A DNA stretch of 37,500 nt. It comes from Streptomyces silaceus. GTDB lineage: Bacteria; Actinomycetota; Actinomycetes; Streptomycetales; Streptomycetaceae. Numbering within the stretch: the first letter of the stretch is position 1; each line of letters begins with the position of its first letter. The stretch lies in the NCBI RefSeq assembly GCF_001419745.1, contig NZ_LIRJ01000287.1, forward strand, positions 1 through 37,500, given 5' to 3'. A program made the translations under genes and the position numbers. Under the pieces are notes generated by a model, which saw only the letters and a list, made by a program, of their open reading frames with translations, searched no databases and was not told where the DNA came from. This document shows positions 11,390-18,722 of this stretch, in pieces.

Positions 11390-12630
11390 GTGCCGTCGCC
11401 GAGGGGCCGATGCGGACCGTCGTCGTGGTCGGCGCCTCGCTCGCGGGCCTGTACGCCGCGCGGGAACTGCGCGCCCAGGGCTTCGACGGCCGCCTGGTCG
11501 TCGTCGGCGCGGAGCCGCACCAGCCCTACGACCGGCCGCCGCTGTCCAAGGAGTTCCTCGCGAAGGACGACGCCGATGGCGGCGGTCAGGGGGAGCGGCA
11601 ACTCGCCCTGTGCGATCCGGAGGAGATCACCGAGCTGGCCGCCGAGTGGATCCTCGGCACGCGCGCGTGCGCGCTCGACGCGCGCGGTCGCGGGGTCGTC
11701 CTCGACGACGGCCGCGCCCTGGCGGCCGACGGGGTGGTCATCGCCACCGGGGCGTCCGCGCGGCGCCTTCCCGGGCCGTCGTACGCGGGCGTCCACGTCC
11801 TGCGGACCCTGGACGACGCCCGCGCGCTCCGGGCGGACCTGACCCGGGGACCGCGCCGCGTGGTGGTGATCGGCGGCGGTTTCATCGGCGCGGAGACCAC
11901 GTCCTCGTGCGCGGCGCTCGGTCATGACGTCACGGTCGTCGAGGCCGCGCCGCTTCCGCTCGCCGCCCAACTGGGCGCGGAGCTGGCCTCGGTGTGCGCG
12001 AGGCTGCACGCGCGGGGCGGCGCGCGACTGCTGACGGGTGTGGGGGTGGCGGCACTGCGGGGAGCCCCGGGCGGTCCCGAGGCCGCCGTCACGGGCGTGG
12101 AACTGGCCGACGGCCGGCTGCTGCCCGCCGACGTGGTCGTCGTCGGCATCGGGGCGATCCCGAACACCGGCTGGCTCGTGGGCTCGCCGCTCGCGGTGGC
12201 GGACGGGGTCCTGTGCGACGACGGCTGCGTGACCGCGCTGCCCCAGGTCGTCGCGGTGGGCGATGTCGCCCGCGTGGGCGGTGTCCGCGCCGAGCACTGG
12301 ACGAGCGCCACGGAACAACCCCGCGTAGCCGTACGGAATCTGCTCGCAGGCCGCACGGTCGAGGCGGCGCGCCCGCTGCCGTACTTCTGGTCCGATCAGT
12401 ACGGCTCCCGCGTGCAGTTCGCCGGACGGCGGGGCGAGGGCGACACCGTACGCGTCATCGAGGGCTCGCCCGACGTGCTCGACGAGGGCGGCCTCCTGGC
12501 CGTGTACGAACGTGCGGGCCGCACCACGGCGGCCCTGTCGATCGACAGGGCCCGCCCCTTCATGAAGGTGCGCAGGGCTCTCGCCGCCGCGTGGGCGGCC
12601 GACGCCACAGGGGGCGGTTTCGCCGCTTGA
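11386..12630 (+). CDS. FAD-dependent ferredoxin reductase
   Basis: A 414-residue oxygenase-coupled NAD(P)H ferredoxin reductase (pyridine nucleotide-disulfide oxidoreductase fold). The FAD motif is VVVVGASLAGLYAARELR near residue 12, followed by PYDRPPLSKEFL. The NAD(P) motif is VVVIGGGFIGAETTSSCAAL near residue 155. The second FAD motif contains VVAVGDVARV, and the C-terminal reductase domain follows (YFWSDQYGSRVQFAGRR). The ATG overlaps the ferredoxin stop codon, so the two are translationally coupled. It passes electrons from NAD(P)H to the ferredoxin and so completes a three-component oxygenase system with the alpha subunit encoded 6 kb away. Confidence 0.88.
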   Translation: MSAVAEGPMRTVVVVGASLAGLYAARELRAQGFDGRLVVVGAEPHQPYDRPPLSKEFLAKDDADGGGQGERQLALCDPEEITELAAEWILGTRACALDARGRGVVLDDGRALAADGVVIATGASARRLPGPSYAGVHVLRTLDDARALRADLTRGPRRVVVIGGGFIGAETTSSCAALGHDVTVVEAAPLPLAAQLGAELASVCARLHARGGARLLTGVGVAALRGAPGGPEAAVTGVELADGRLLPADVVVVGIGAIPNTGWLVGSPLAVADGVLCDDGCVTALPQVVAVGDVARVGGVRAEHWTSATEQPRVAVRNLLAGRTVEAARPLPYFWSDQYGSRVQFAGRRGEGDTVRVIEGSPDVLDEGGLLAVYERAGRTTAALSIDRARPFMKVRRALAAAWAADATGGGFAA

Positions 12631-12723
12631 TCGTTGAGCAGGATGACCGGCAAGGGGGCTCCTGGGCGCTAACATCGGGCGATCCTCGGGTCCTATGCCG
12701 TCCTCTGCGAGAGAGCCGTGACC

Positions 12724-13155
12724 ATGGCTGACGATGCCCTGCTTTTCGTACTTCCGGAACGTCACCCCCGCTTGGGCGCCGCCCTCGCCGCAGTCGGGGA
12801 ACTGGAGTGTGCCGGGACACCGGCGGTGCACGGCTGGCTGCAGGCGCACGGCGTGCCCGCCGAGTCGGAGCGGGTGCGGATCCTGCCCGCCGGCGCCGAG
12901 TCCTTCGTGCCGGAGGACGCCGAGCAACTGCCCGTGCCGCTGAGCGAGGAGGAGACGCTGCGCGTGCAGCAGGCCTGTTCGCCGCAGTCCGTCACCGACA
13001 TGGAGGGCGAACTGCTGACGTACCGGGAGACCACCCGGGACTGGCGGGCCCTGGTGCACCGCGCCCTGACCGCCGGCATTCCCGCACCGCGCATCGCACA
13101 GCTGACCGGCCTGGATCCGAAGGACATCGCGCTGGCCGAGTCGCCGGAGGGGTGA
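12724..13155 (+). CDS. Conserved protein of unknown function, 143 aa
   Basis: I do not recognise the family. The product is acidic with no membrane segment or signal peptide. It starts MADDALLFVLPERHPRLG. The C-terminal third (LVHRALTAGIPAPRIAQLTGLDPKDIAL) resembles a helix-turn-helix, so a DNA-binding or sigma-like role is conceivable but unproven. The ATG at 12724 is preferred over the in-frame GTG at 12718 because GAGAG at 12711-12715 is properly spaced only for the ATG. It lies 93 bp after the ferredoxin reductase on the same strand with no clear terminator between them. Confidence 0.65.
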   Translation: MADDALLFVLPERHPRLGAALAAVGELECAGTPAVHGWLQAHGVPAESERVRILPAGAESFVPEDAEQLPVPLSEEETLRVQQACSPQSVTDMEGELLTYRETTRDWRALVHRALTAGIPAPRIAQLTGLDPKDIALAESPEG

Positions 13156-13250
13156 CAGCGGCCTAGCGGCACCGGCAACCCGAGCCGCCGGGCGGCGAAT
13201 CACCCTCGCAGAAGCGCGGCTCGTCACCGGCCCGGGCCCATACTTCGTCC

Positions 13251-13643
13251 ATGAACAGCTCTTTGGAAGGTTTCCTCGGCGCGGTCGCGCAGCGAGGGGG
13301 GTACGAGGCGCAGGGCGAGGCCGCGACGGCTCTGCGCGCCGTGCTGGAGGTCCTGGGCGGACACCTGGTGGGTGACGACCGCATGGACCTCGCCGCGCTG
13401 CTGCCCCAGCAGTGCGCCCCGTTGCTGGCCGAAGCGGTGCCTGCCAGCGAACCGTTGACTCCGGACGCGTTCATCGACGCGGTGGCGGCGCGGGAGTCCG
13501 GTGACCCGACGGAGGCCAGGCGCGCGGTGACCGCTGTCCTCGGCGCGCTGTCGGACGCCGTGGACGACGCGCTGCTCCGGCGCATCATCACGCAGCTCCC
13601 GCCCGGACACGCGGGGTTGTTCGGGCGTACGGATCCGCACTAG
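13251..13643 (+). CDS. DUF2267 family protein
   Basis: A 130-residue protein resembling DUF2267 proteins, helical repeats of unknown function common in actinobacteria. Visible hallmarks are an N-terminal LEGFLGAVAQRGGY, the block TALRAVLEVLGGHLV, and a C-terminal IITQLPPGHAGLFG, similar to the 'QLP...LF' ending of the family. There is no recognisable ribosome-binding site before the ATG. A -10-like CATACT lies 7 bp upstream, suggesting a leaderless transcript. The 3' end overlaps a weak antisense small ORF (13588-13797). Confidence 0.72.
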   Translation: MNSSLEGFLGAVAQRGGYEAQGEAATALRAVLEVLGGHLVGDDRMDLAALLPQQCAPLLAEAVPASEPLTPDAFIDAVAARESGDPTEARRAVTAVLGALSDAVDDALLRRIITQLPPGHAGLFGRTDPH

Positions 13644-13797
13644 CGCGGGCTCTCGGAGAGGCGGAGCCGGACGCCGACACCGGCGTCGGTGCGTCCGCTG
13701 CCTTCGCCGGCCCGCAGGGGTGCTCGGCGGCCGACGCGAAGACACCGCTGTCGACCGCGGCCGCGAGAACCGTGGGAGCGAGCGCGGTGGCAGTCAC
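13588..13797 (-). CDS. Possible small secreted or Ala-rich peptide, 69 aa
   Basis: Weak call. The GTG start at 13797 shares a GTGA overlap with the stop of the membrane protein gene at 13794. The N-terminus MTATALAPTVLAAAVDSG is mildly hydrophobic like a signal segment but lacks basic residues. The rest is Ala/Pro/Ser-rich. G/C at third positions is high in the first 50 codons and falls where it overlaps the DUF2267 gene on the other strand (13588-13643). It could be a real coupled gene or a GC-rich coincidence. Confidence 0.25.
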   Translation of the reverse strand: MTATALAPTVLAAAVDSGVFASAAEHPCGPAKAADAPTPVSASGSASPRARASADPYARTTPRVRAGAA

Positions 13798-14393
13798 GAG
13801 TGCGACAACTGCCCGGCCCCGCCCCGGTTCCGTATCCGCTCCTTGCCGCGTGCCGCCGCCCGCGCCTGGCGTCGGGCCCTGCGCCGCTCGCGCCGCAGCC
13901 GTCGCGCCGTGCTGCTCGGCACCGAGACGACTCCGTACCGCTGATTCCACACCTGGCGCGTCACCCAGACGTCGAGCACGCCCCAGGTGGCCACGACCGT
14001 GCTGGCCACGCTGCTCAGGACCATGGGGAAGGAGAGCCAGGACCCGGCGAGGGTGGCCAGGAAGGCGACCATCGCCTGGACGAGGGTGAGCGCCACGATG
14101 ATCACGGCCCGCACGGCCGCCGTCCGCACCGGATCGGCGAGCCGTCTCCGCCGGGCCGGCTCCTCCACCCACAACTGCCGACGCCGAGCGGGCTGATCAC
14201 GCTCTCGCGGCACCGCGCCCCACGCCGCGGCCACCTCTTCGATCGTGCTGCTCCCGGACCCCGCCGTGCCGCTCCCGTACTCGGCCGTCCGCGCCGCGCC
14301 GGCGGAGCTGGAGGCTCCGCTTTCGGACGCCCCGTGGCGCTCTGCCGTGCCCATCATGTCGTCACTCCCCCCGGATGCCTTGCGGCCGTTCAT
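13794..14393 (-). CDS. Predicted membrane protein with two transmembrane helices, 199 aa
   Basis: I do not recognise the family. The N-terminal 90 residues are Gly/Ser/Ala-rich and disordered, then basic. Two hydrophobic helices follow: AVIIVALTLVQAMVAFLATL and a second around FPMVLSSVASTVVATWGVLD. The C-terminus is very basic (SSTARRLRRERRRARRQARA). Charged flanks suggest both ends are cytoplasmic. The ATG at 14393 is preceded by GGAGG with normal spacing; an internal start at MMGTAERHG is also possible. It is transcribed divergently from the conservon. Confidence 0.65.
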   Translation of the reverse strand: MNGRKASGGSDDMMGTAERHGASESGASSSAGAARTAEYGSGTAGSGSSTIEEVAAAWGAVPRERDQPARRRQLWVEEPARRRRLADPVRTAAVRAVIIVALTLVQAMVAFLATLAGSWLSFPMVLSSVASTVVATWGVLDVWVTRQVWNQRYGVVSVPSSTARRLRRERRRARRQARAAARGKERIRNRGGAGQLSHS

Positions 14394-14798
14394 GGAGCAC
14401 CCTCCGGATCAACTCACCAGTGGCTGCCCGTTTTGCTGCGCTACATGCCGACCGTCCGCGGGTACGCCCCGTGGCCGGTCCTCGACCCATCGCTCTCATC
14501 CTGTTGGACGATCGAGAGATCGGAAAGATTCCCGTTCCGCTTCCGTCCAGCGAAGAATTCCGGCCAACTGGCGTACGGCGAAAGGAGAATGGGGGCGGGT
14601 GGCATGCCCCACATGCTGGGACGCAATCTCCCGTAATGGAGGGACAACTGGGGATGTCCCTTTCGCGTCACGGCTGAAAAGTGCTCGGAAGTGCCTTCGA
14701 GTTGCTCGTGAGTCGGTAGTAGGCTCGCGCCGTTTGTTGACGCACATGTGTGCCCCTGGCCCATGCAACGGCCGCAGGGGGCCGATCTAGGGGAGGCC
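14394..14798. promoter_or_regulatory. Divergent intergenic region upstream of the conservon
   Basis: About 400 bp without a supportable gene. A possible promoter for cvnA is TTCGAG (14696-14701), an 18-bp spacer, then TAGGCT (14720-14725). GGGGAGG lies immediately before the chosen cvnA ATG. A+T content is higher than in the neighbouring coding DNA, as expected for a control region. I found no convincing operator or riboswitch. Confidence 0.35.
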
Positions 14799-17700
14799 AT
14801 GCGCTTTCGCGGGAAGTCCATCCGCCGGAAGATCGTGGCGCTGCTGCTCGTGCCGCTGCTTTCCCTGACCGCGATCTGGGGATTCGCCACGGTCATCACC
14901 GGCCGTGAGGCGGCCAGGCTGCTCGACACCGCCAAGGTCGTCGACAAGGTCGGCTACCCGATCGAGGACACGATCCGGGTGATCCAGCAGGAACGCCGTC
15001 AGACCGTCGTCTACCTCGCGGACCCACGCGCGTCCGACGCCCTCGCGGGGCTGCGCCGCAGCCGCGACGCGACGGACGAGGTGATCGCCGAGGTCCGGTC
15101 GAACGCGCAGGACTCCAGTGTCCGCGACAGCATCGACGGGAGCTCGCGCAAGCGGCTCACCGCGCTCCTGGAGGCCTTCGACGGCGTCGAGTCCCTGCGC
15201 CACAGCGTCGAAGAGGGCACGATCAGCCGCGCCGGCGCCCTGAAGATGTACACCAAGCTGGTCGACCCCTGCTTCAGCCTGCTCAACACCCTGAACGGCT
15301 TCGCGGGCCTCGACGAGGTCAGCTTCGACCAGCAGGGCCGCGCGATCGTGGGCGTCACCCGCGCGCGCGAACTGCTCTCCCGCGAGGACGCGCTGCTCGG
15401 CTCGGCCCTCGTCGCGCGGCGCGTCACGGGTCCCGAGATCCGGCAGATCGCCGAACTCCGGGCGCAGCGCACCCTCTTGTACGAGGTCAACCTCGCGCAG
15501 CTCCCCGAGGACGACCGCGGCCGCTACGAGCGCTACTGGAACGGCGCCGAGACCGCCCAGCTCCGCAAGGCGGAGAAGGACGTCATCGAGTCCGAGCCCG
15601 GCACCCCGCGCGCGGTGACGTCCCAGCACTGGGACAGCACCTCGGGCCGCGTGCTCAAGGAGCTGTCCGAGCGCGACGTCGAGGCGAGCGACCGCTTCCG
15701 CGAACGCGTCGAGCCCGAGGCCTTCGACGTGGTCCTGCGCGTGATCGTCGCCGGCGTGCTCGGCCTGGTCGCCCTGCTGCTCTCGCTCTTCATGTCCGTA
15801 CGCATCGGCCGCGGCCTCATCCGCGACCTGCGCCGCCTGCGGCTGGAGGCCCACGAGGCCTCCGGCGTCCGGCTGCCGGGCGTGCTGCGCCGCCTCGCGG
15901 CCGGCGAGAAGGTCGACGTGGAGACCGAGGCGCCCCGGCTGACGTACGGCAAGGACGAGATCGGGCAGGTCGGACAGGCCCTCAACACCCTTCAGCGCGC
16001 CGCCGTCGAGGCCACCGTGAAACAGGCCGACCTGCGCAACGGCGTCTCCGAGGTCTTCGTGAACCTCGCCCGCCGCAGCCAGGTCCTGCTGCACAAGCAG
16101 CTCACCCTCCTGGACACCATGGAGCGCAGGACCGAGGACACCGACGAACTCGCCGACCTCTTCCGCCTCGACCACCTCACCACCCGCATGCGCCGTCACG
16201 CCGAGGGCCTGGTGATCCTCTCCGGCGCCGCCCCGTCGCGGCAGTGGCGCAAGCCCGTCCAGCTCATGGACGTCGTCCGTGCCGCCGTCGCCGAGGTCGA
16301 GGACTACGAGCGCATCGAGGTGCGCCGCCTGCCCCGCATCGCGGTCACCGGCCCCGCCGTCGCCGACCTCACGCACCTGATGGCCGAACTCCTGGAGAAC
16401 GCCACGGTGTTCTCGCCCCCGCACACCGCGGTGCAGGTCCTCGGCGAGCACGTCGCCAACGGATTCACCCTGGAGATCCACGACCGCGGTCTCGGCATGA
16501 CCGCCGACGCGCTCCTGGACGCCAACCTGCGGCTCGCCGAGACCCCCGAGTTCGAGCTGTCCGACACCGACCGGCTCGGTCTGTTCGTGGTCAGCCGGCT
16601 CGCCCAGCGCCAGCGCGTCCGCGTCTCGCTGCAGCCCTCTCCGTACGGCGGCACGACCGCCGTCGTCTTCATCCCCGAGGCCCTGCTCACCGACGACGTG
16701 CCCGACACCGGAGGCGTCGGCTTCCGCCTCGACCGGCCCCAGCCCAAGGAGGCGACGGCCGGGGCGGACACCGCGGCCGACCGCGCGGCGGCCCTCTCCC
16801 AGGTGCCCGTCCAACTTCCCGGCCTGCCCGCCTCCGTGCTCGACGGCCCCGTCGAACTGGAGGCGCCCGTCGGCATCGCGGACCTCGACGCCTTCCCCGG
16901 CGCCCTCGACGACGAGGACAGCGAGCGCGGCGGCCTGTTCCGCCCGCGCCGCCGAGTGGCCGGGGCGCCCGGTGAACAGCACCAGCAGGCCCGCGACGAC
17001 CGCGAGGCGAGCCGCGCGGAGCCGACCCGCCGCGAGACCGGCCCCTCGCGCTTCGACGACGAATCCCTCGACAGCTCCCACGGCGCGGGTCCCGTGCCGC
17101 TGCCGCGCCGCAGGACGCCGAAGCTGGTCAGTTCGCACGGCCGCCCCGTGACGCACAGCAGGCCCCAGGACGGCAGGTCGCAGGACGGCCGCGCCCAGGA
17201 CGGCCGGGCCCGCGACAGCCGGAGCCAGGAGAGCAGAACCCAGGAGAGCCGGACCCAGGACGGCAGGGTCCCCGAAGGCAGGCTCCAGGGCGGCGGCAGG
17301 CTCCAGGCGAGCCGGCCGCAGGACGACCGGCTCGGGGGGAGCAGGCCCATGGACCCCGCGGCCGAGGACGGGGTTCCGGAGCGGCCGCGGTCGCTGACGG
17401 AATGGCCTGATCTGGCGCCACCGCACCGGGACGTCACGGCCGTCGACGACGCGCCCGCGGAGCTTCCCCGGCGCGGCCGCCGCTCCACCGCCCAGGACCG
17501 GGCGCCGCAGGAGCGGCCCGCGGGCCGGAGCGGATCCGCCGGGGACGGCGGTTCCGGCACGACCGCTCTGGGCGGACTGCCCCGCCGGGTCCGGCAGGCC
17601 AGCCTCGCCCCGCAGCTGAAGAACAGCCCCGACCAGCGCCCCGACCGCGCCGAGACCCGGCCGGAGGAGCGCGACGCCGAAGAGGTACGCAGCCGCATGG

Positions 17701-17807
17701 CATCGCTGCAGCGGGGCTGGCAGCGCGGCCGCGACGAGAACGCCGCGGGCGACGACGCCACGAACGGCACAGCACCAGGAACGACATCTGAGGGGGACGG
17801 TCGATGA
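14799..17807 (+). CDS. cvnA: Conservon sensor kinase-like protein CvnA (nitrate/nitrite-sensor-like domain + HATPase)
   Basis: A 1002-residue membrane sensor. Helix TM1 is at about residues 10-30 (IVALLLVPLLSLTAIWGFAT). An extracytoplasmic NIT-like helical domain follows, then TM2 at about 312-335 (VIVAGVLGLVALLLSLFMSV) and a HAMP-like linker. A dimerisation segment carries RLDHLTTRMRRHAEGL. The HATPase domain is near residues 500-630, with LMAELLENATVF (N box) and DRGLGM (G box). The last 370 residues are a disordered tail with pentapeptide repeats. The start at MRFRGKSIRR is preferred because it gives a basic flank just before TM1; an ATG at 14748 would add 17 residues. The stop overlaps cvnB (ATGA). 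Conservon kinases act with CvnB-D in a membrane complex likened to G-protein signalling in Streptomyces; the signal sensed here is unknown. Confidence 0.88.
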   Translation: MRFRGKSIRRKIVALLLVPLLSLTAIWGFATVITGREAARLLDTAKVVDKVGYPIEDTIRVIQQERRQTVVYLADPRASDALAGLRRSRDATDEVIAEVRSNAQDSSVRDSIDGSSRKRLTALLEAFDGVESLRHSVEEGTISRAGALKMYTKLVDPCFSLLNTLNGFAGLDEVSFDQQGRAIVGVTRARELLSREDALLGSALVARRVTGPEIRQIAELRAQRTLLYEVNLAQLPEDDRGRYERYWNGAETAQLRKAEKDVIESEPGTPRAVTSQHWDSTSGRVLKELSERDVEASDRFRERVEPEAFDVVLRVIVAGVLGLVALLLSLFMSVRIGRGLIRDLRRLRLEAHEASGVRLPGVLRRLAAGEKVDVETEAPRLTYGKDEIGQVGQALNTLQRAAVEATVKQADLRNGVSEVFVNLARRSQVLLHKQLTLLDTMERRTEDTDELADLFRLDHLTTRMRRHAEGLVILSGAAPSRQWRKPVQLMDVVRAAVAEVEDYERIEVRRLPRIAVTGPAVADLTHLMAELLENATVFSPPHTAVQVLGEHVANGFTLEIHDRGLGMTADALLDANLRLAETPEFELSDTDRLGLFVVSRLAQRQRVRVSLQPSPYGGTTAVVFIPEALLTDDVPDTGGVGFRLDRPQPKEATAGADTAADRAAALSQVPVQLPGLPASVLDGPVELEAPVGIADLDAFPGALDDEDSERGGLFRPRRRVAGAPGEQHQQARDDREASRAEPTRRETGPSRFDDESLDSSHGAGPVPLPRRRTPKLVSSHGRPVTHSRPQDGRSQDGRAQDGRARDSRSQESRTQESRTQDGRVPEGRLQGGGRLQASRPQDDRLGGSRPMDPAAEDGVPERPRSLTEWPDLAPPHRDVTAVDDAPAELPRRGRRSTAQDRAPQERPAGRSGSAGDGGSGTTALGGLPRRVRQASLAPQLKNSPDQRPDRAETRPEERDAEEVRSRMASLQRGWQRGRDENAAGDDATNGTAPGTTSEGDGR
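17166..17285 (+). repeat. Eight 15-bp tandem repeats in cvnA coding pentapeptides
   Basis: Eight in-frame 15-bp units encode QDGRS, QDGRA, QDGRA, RDSRS, QESRT, QESRT, QDGRV and PEGRL. More degenerate units follow (QGGGRL, QASRP, QDDRL, GGSRP). The pattern is [Q/R][D/E][G/S]R plus a variable residue. It forms a charged, probably unstructured linker in the kinase C-terminal tail. Such arrays can gain or lose units by slippage without a frameshift. Confidence 0.85.
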
Positions 17808-18244
17808 CCGCACCGAAGGCCGACGCACGCACCACCACGACCGGCGGGCGGGGAGAGCTCAACTGGCTCCTCGACGACCTGGTGCAGCGCGTCGCCAGCA
17901 TCCGCAAGGCGCTCGTCCTCTCGGGCGACGGCCTGCCGACCGGCGTGTCCAAGAACCTGACCAGGGAGGACAGCGAGCACCTCGCCGCCGTCGCCTCCGG
18001 TTTCCACAGCCTCGCCAAGGGCGTGGGCCGCCACTTCGAGGCGGGCCGGGTCCGCCAGACGGTGGTCGAGCTCGACGACGCGTTCCTCTTCGTCACGGCC
18101 GCGGGCGACGGCAGCTGCCTCGCCGTCCTCGCGGACGCCGATTCCGATGTCGGTCTGGTGGCCTACGAAATGACGCTGCTGGTCAAGAGGGTGGGTGTGC
18201 ATCTGGGTACGGCGCCGCGCACGGACCTGCCCGCCGGGGGGTAG
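17804..18244 (+). CDS. cvnB: Conservon roadblock/LC7 protein CvnB
   Basis: A 146-residue roadblock/LC7-domain protein. The domain starts at LNWLLDDLVQRVASIRKALVL and continues through SGDGLPTG, LAAVASGFHSLAKGVGRHFE and DDAFLFVTAAGDGSCLAVLA. Roadblock proteins of bacteria partner with small Ras-like GTPases (MglB-like), here with CvnD. The ATG overlaps the cvnA stop by 4 bp. Length and order match other conservons. Confidence 0.92.
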   Translation: MTAPKADARTTTTGGRGELNWLLDDLVQRVASIRKALVLSGDGLPTGVSKNLTREDSEHLAAVASGFHSLAKGVGRHFEAGRVRQTVVELDDAFLFVTAAGDGSCLAVLADADSDVGLVAYEMTLLVKRVGVHLGTAPRTDLPAGG

Positions 18245-18253
18245 TGGGAGGTC

Positions 18254-18697
18254 ATGAGCGACGACGGTCGAGGGACTCAGCGGACAGAGGCCAGGCAGGA
18301 GATATCGCGGGCGCAGGAGACGCCCAGCTGGTTCGACGACGACGCCGGCCCGGTCGTGCGTCCGTACGCCATGACGCGCGGGCGCACCACGAGCCCCGGG
18401 CAGCACCGCCTCGATCTCATCGCGGTCGTCATCGCCGAGGCCTGGGCGAGCGACGCCCGGGAGGCCGACCAGACGCTGTCTCCGGAGCACGTGGACATCG
18501 TCGAGCTCTGCCGTGACACGCCCCAGTCGGTCGCCGAGCTGGCGGCCGAACTCGACCTGCCCATCGGCGTGGTCCGCGTCCTCATCGGCGACCTCGTCGA
18601 CGACGAACTGGTGCACGTGACGCGTCCCGTGCCCCCCGCCGAGCTGCCGGACGAGAGTATTCTGCGCGACGTGATCAACGGCCTCCGGGCGCTCTGA
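18254..18697 (+). CDS. cvnC: Conservon DUF742 protein CvnC
   Basis: A 147-residue DUF742 protein. Family hallmarks are [30 protein letters not shown], then [20 protein letters not shown] (winged-helix-like) and [15 protein letters not shown] at the end. GGGAGG lies 4 bp before the ATG, and the gene follows cvnB by 9 bp. In conservons it is thought to be part of the complex with CvnA, CvnB and CvnD; its biochemical role is unknown. In the usual layout the GTPase gene follows directly, but here a 3.7-kb 5-oxoprolinase gene comes first. Confidence 0.92.
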   Translation: MSDDGRGTQRTEARQEISRAQETPSWFDDDAGPVVRPYAMTRGRTTSPGQHRLDLIAVVIAEAWASDAREADQTLSPEHVDIVELCRDTPQSVAELAAELDLPIGVVRVLIGDLVDDELVHVTRPVPPAELPDESILRDVINGLRAL

Positions 18698-18722
18698 ACA
18701 GCGCGGAAGCGGGAGTGAGAAC

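Noticed and set aside
14787..17828. 1013-codon open frame on the - strand opposite cvnA
   Set aside because: No recognisable domain, and it mirrors the codon bias of cvnA, which has clear domains and coupling to cvnB.
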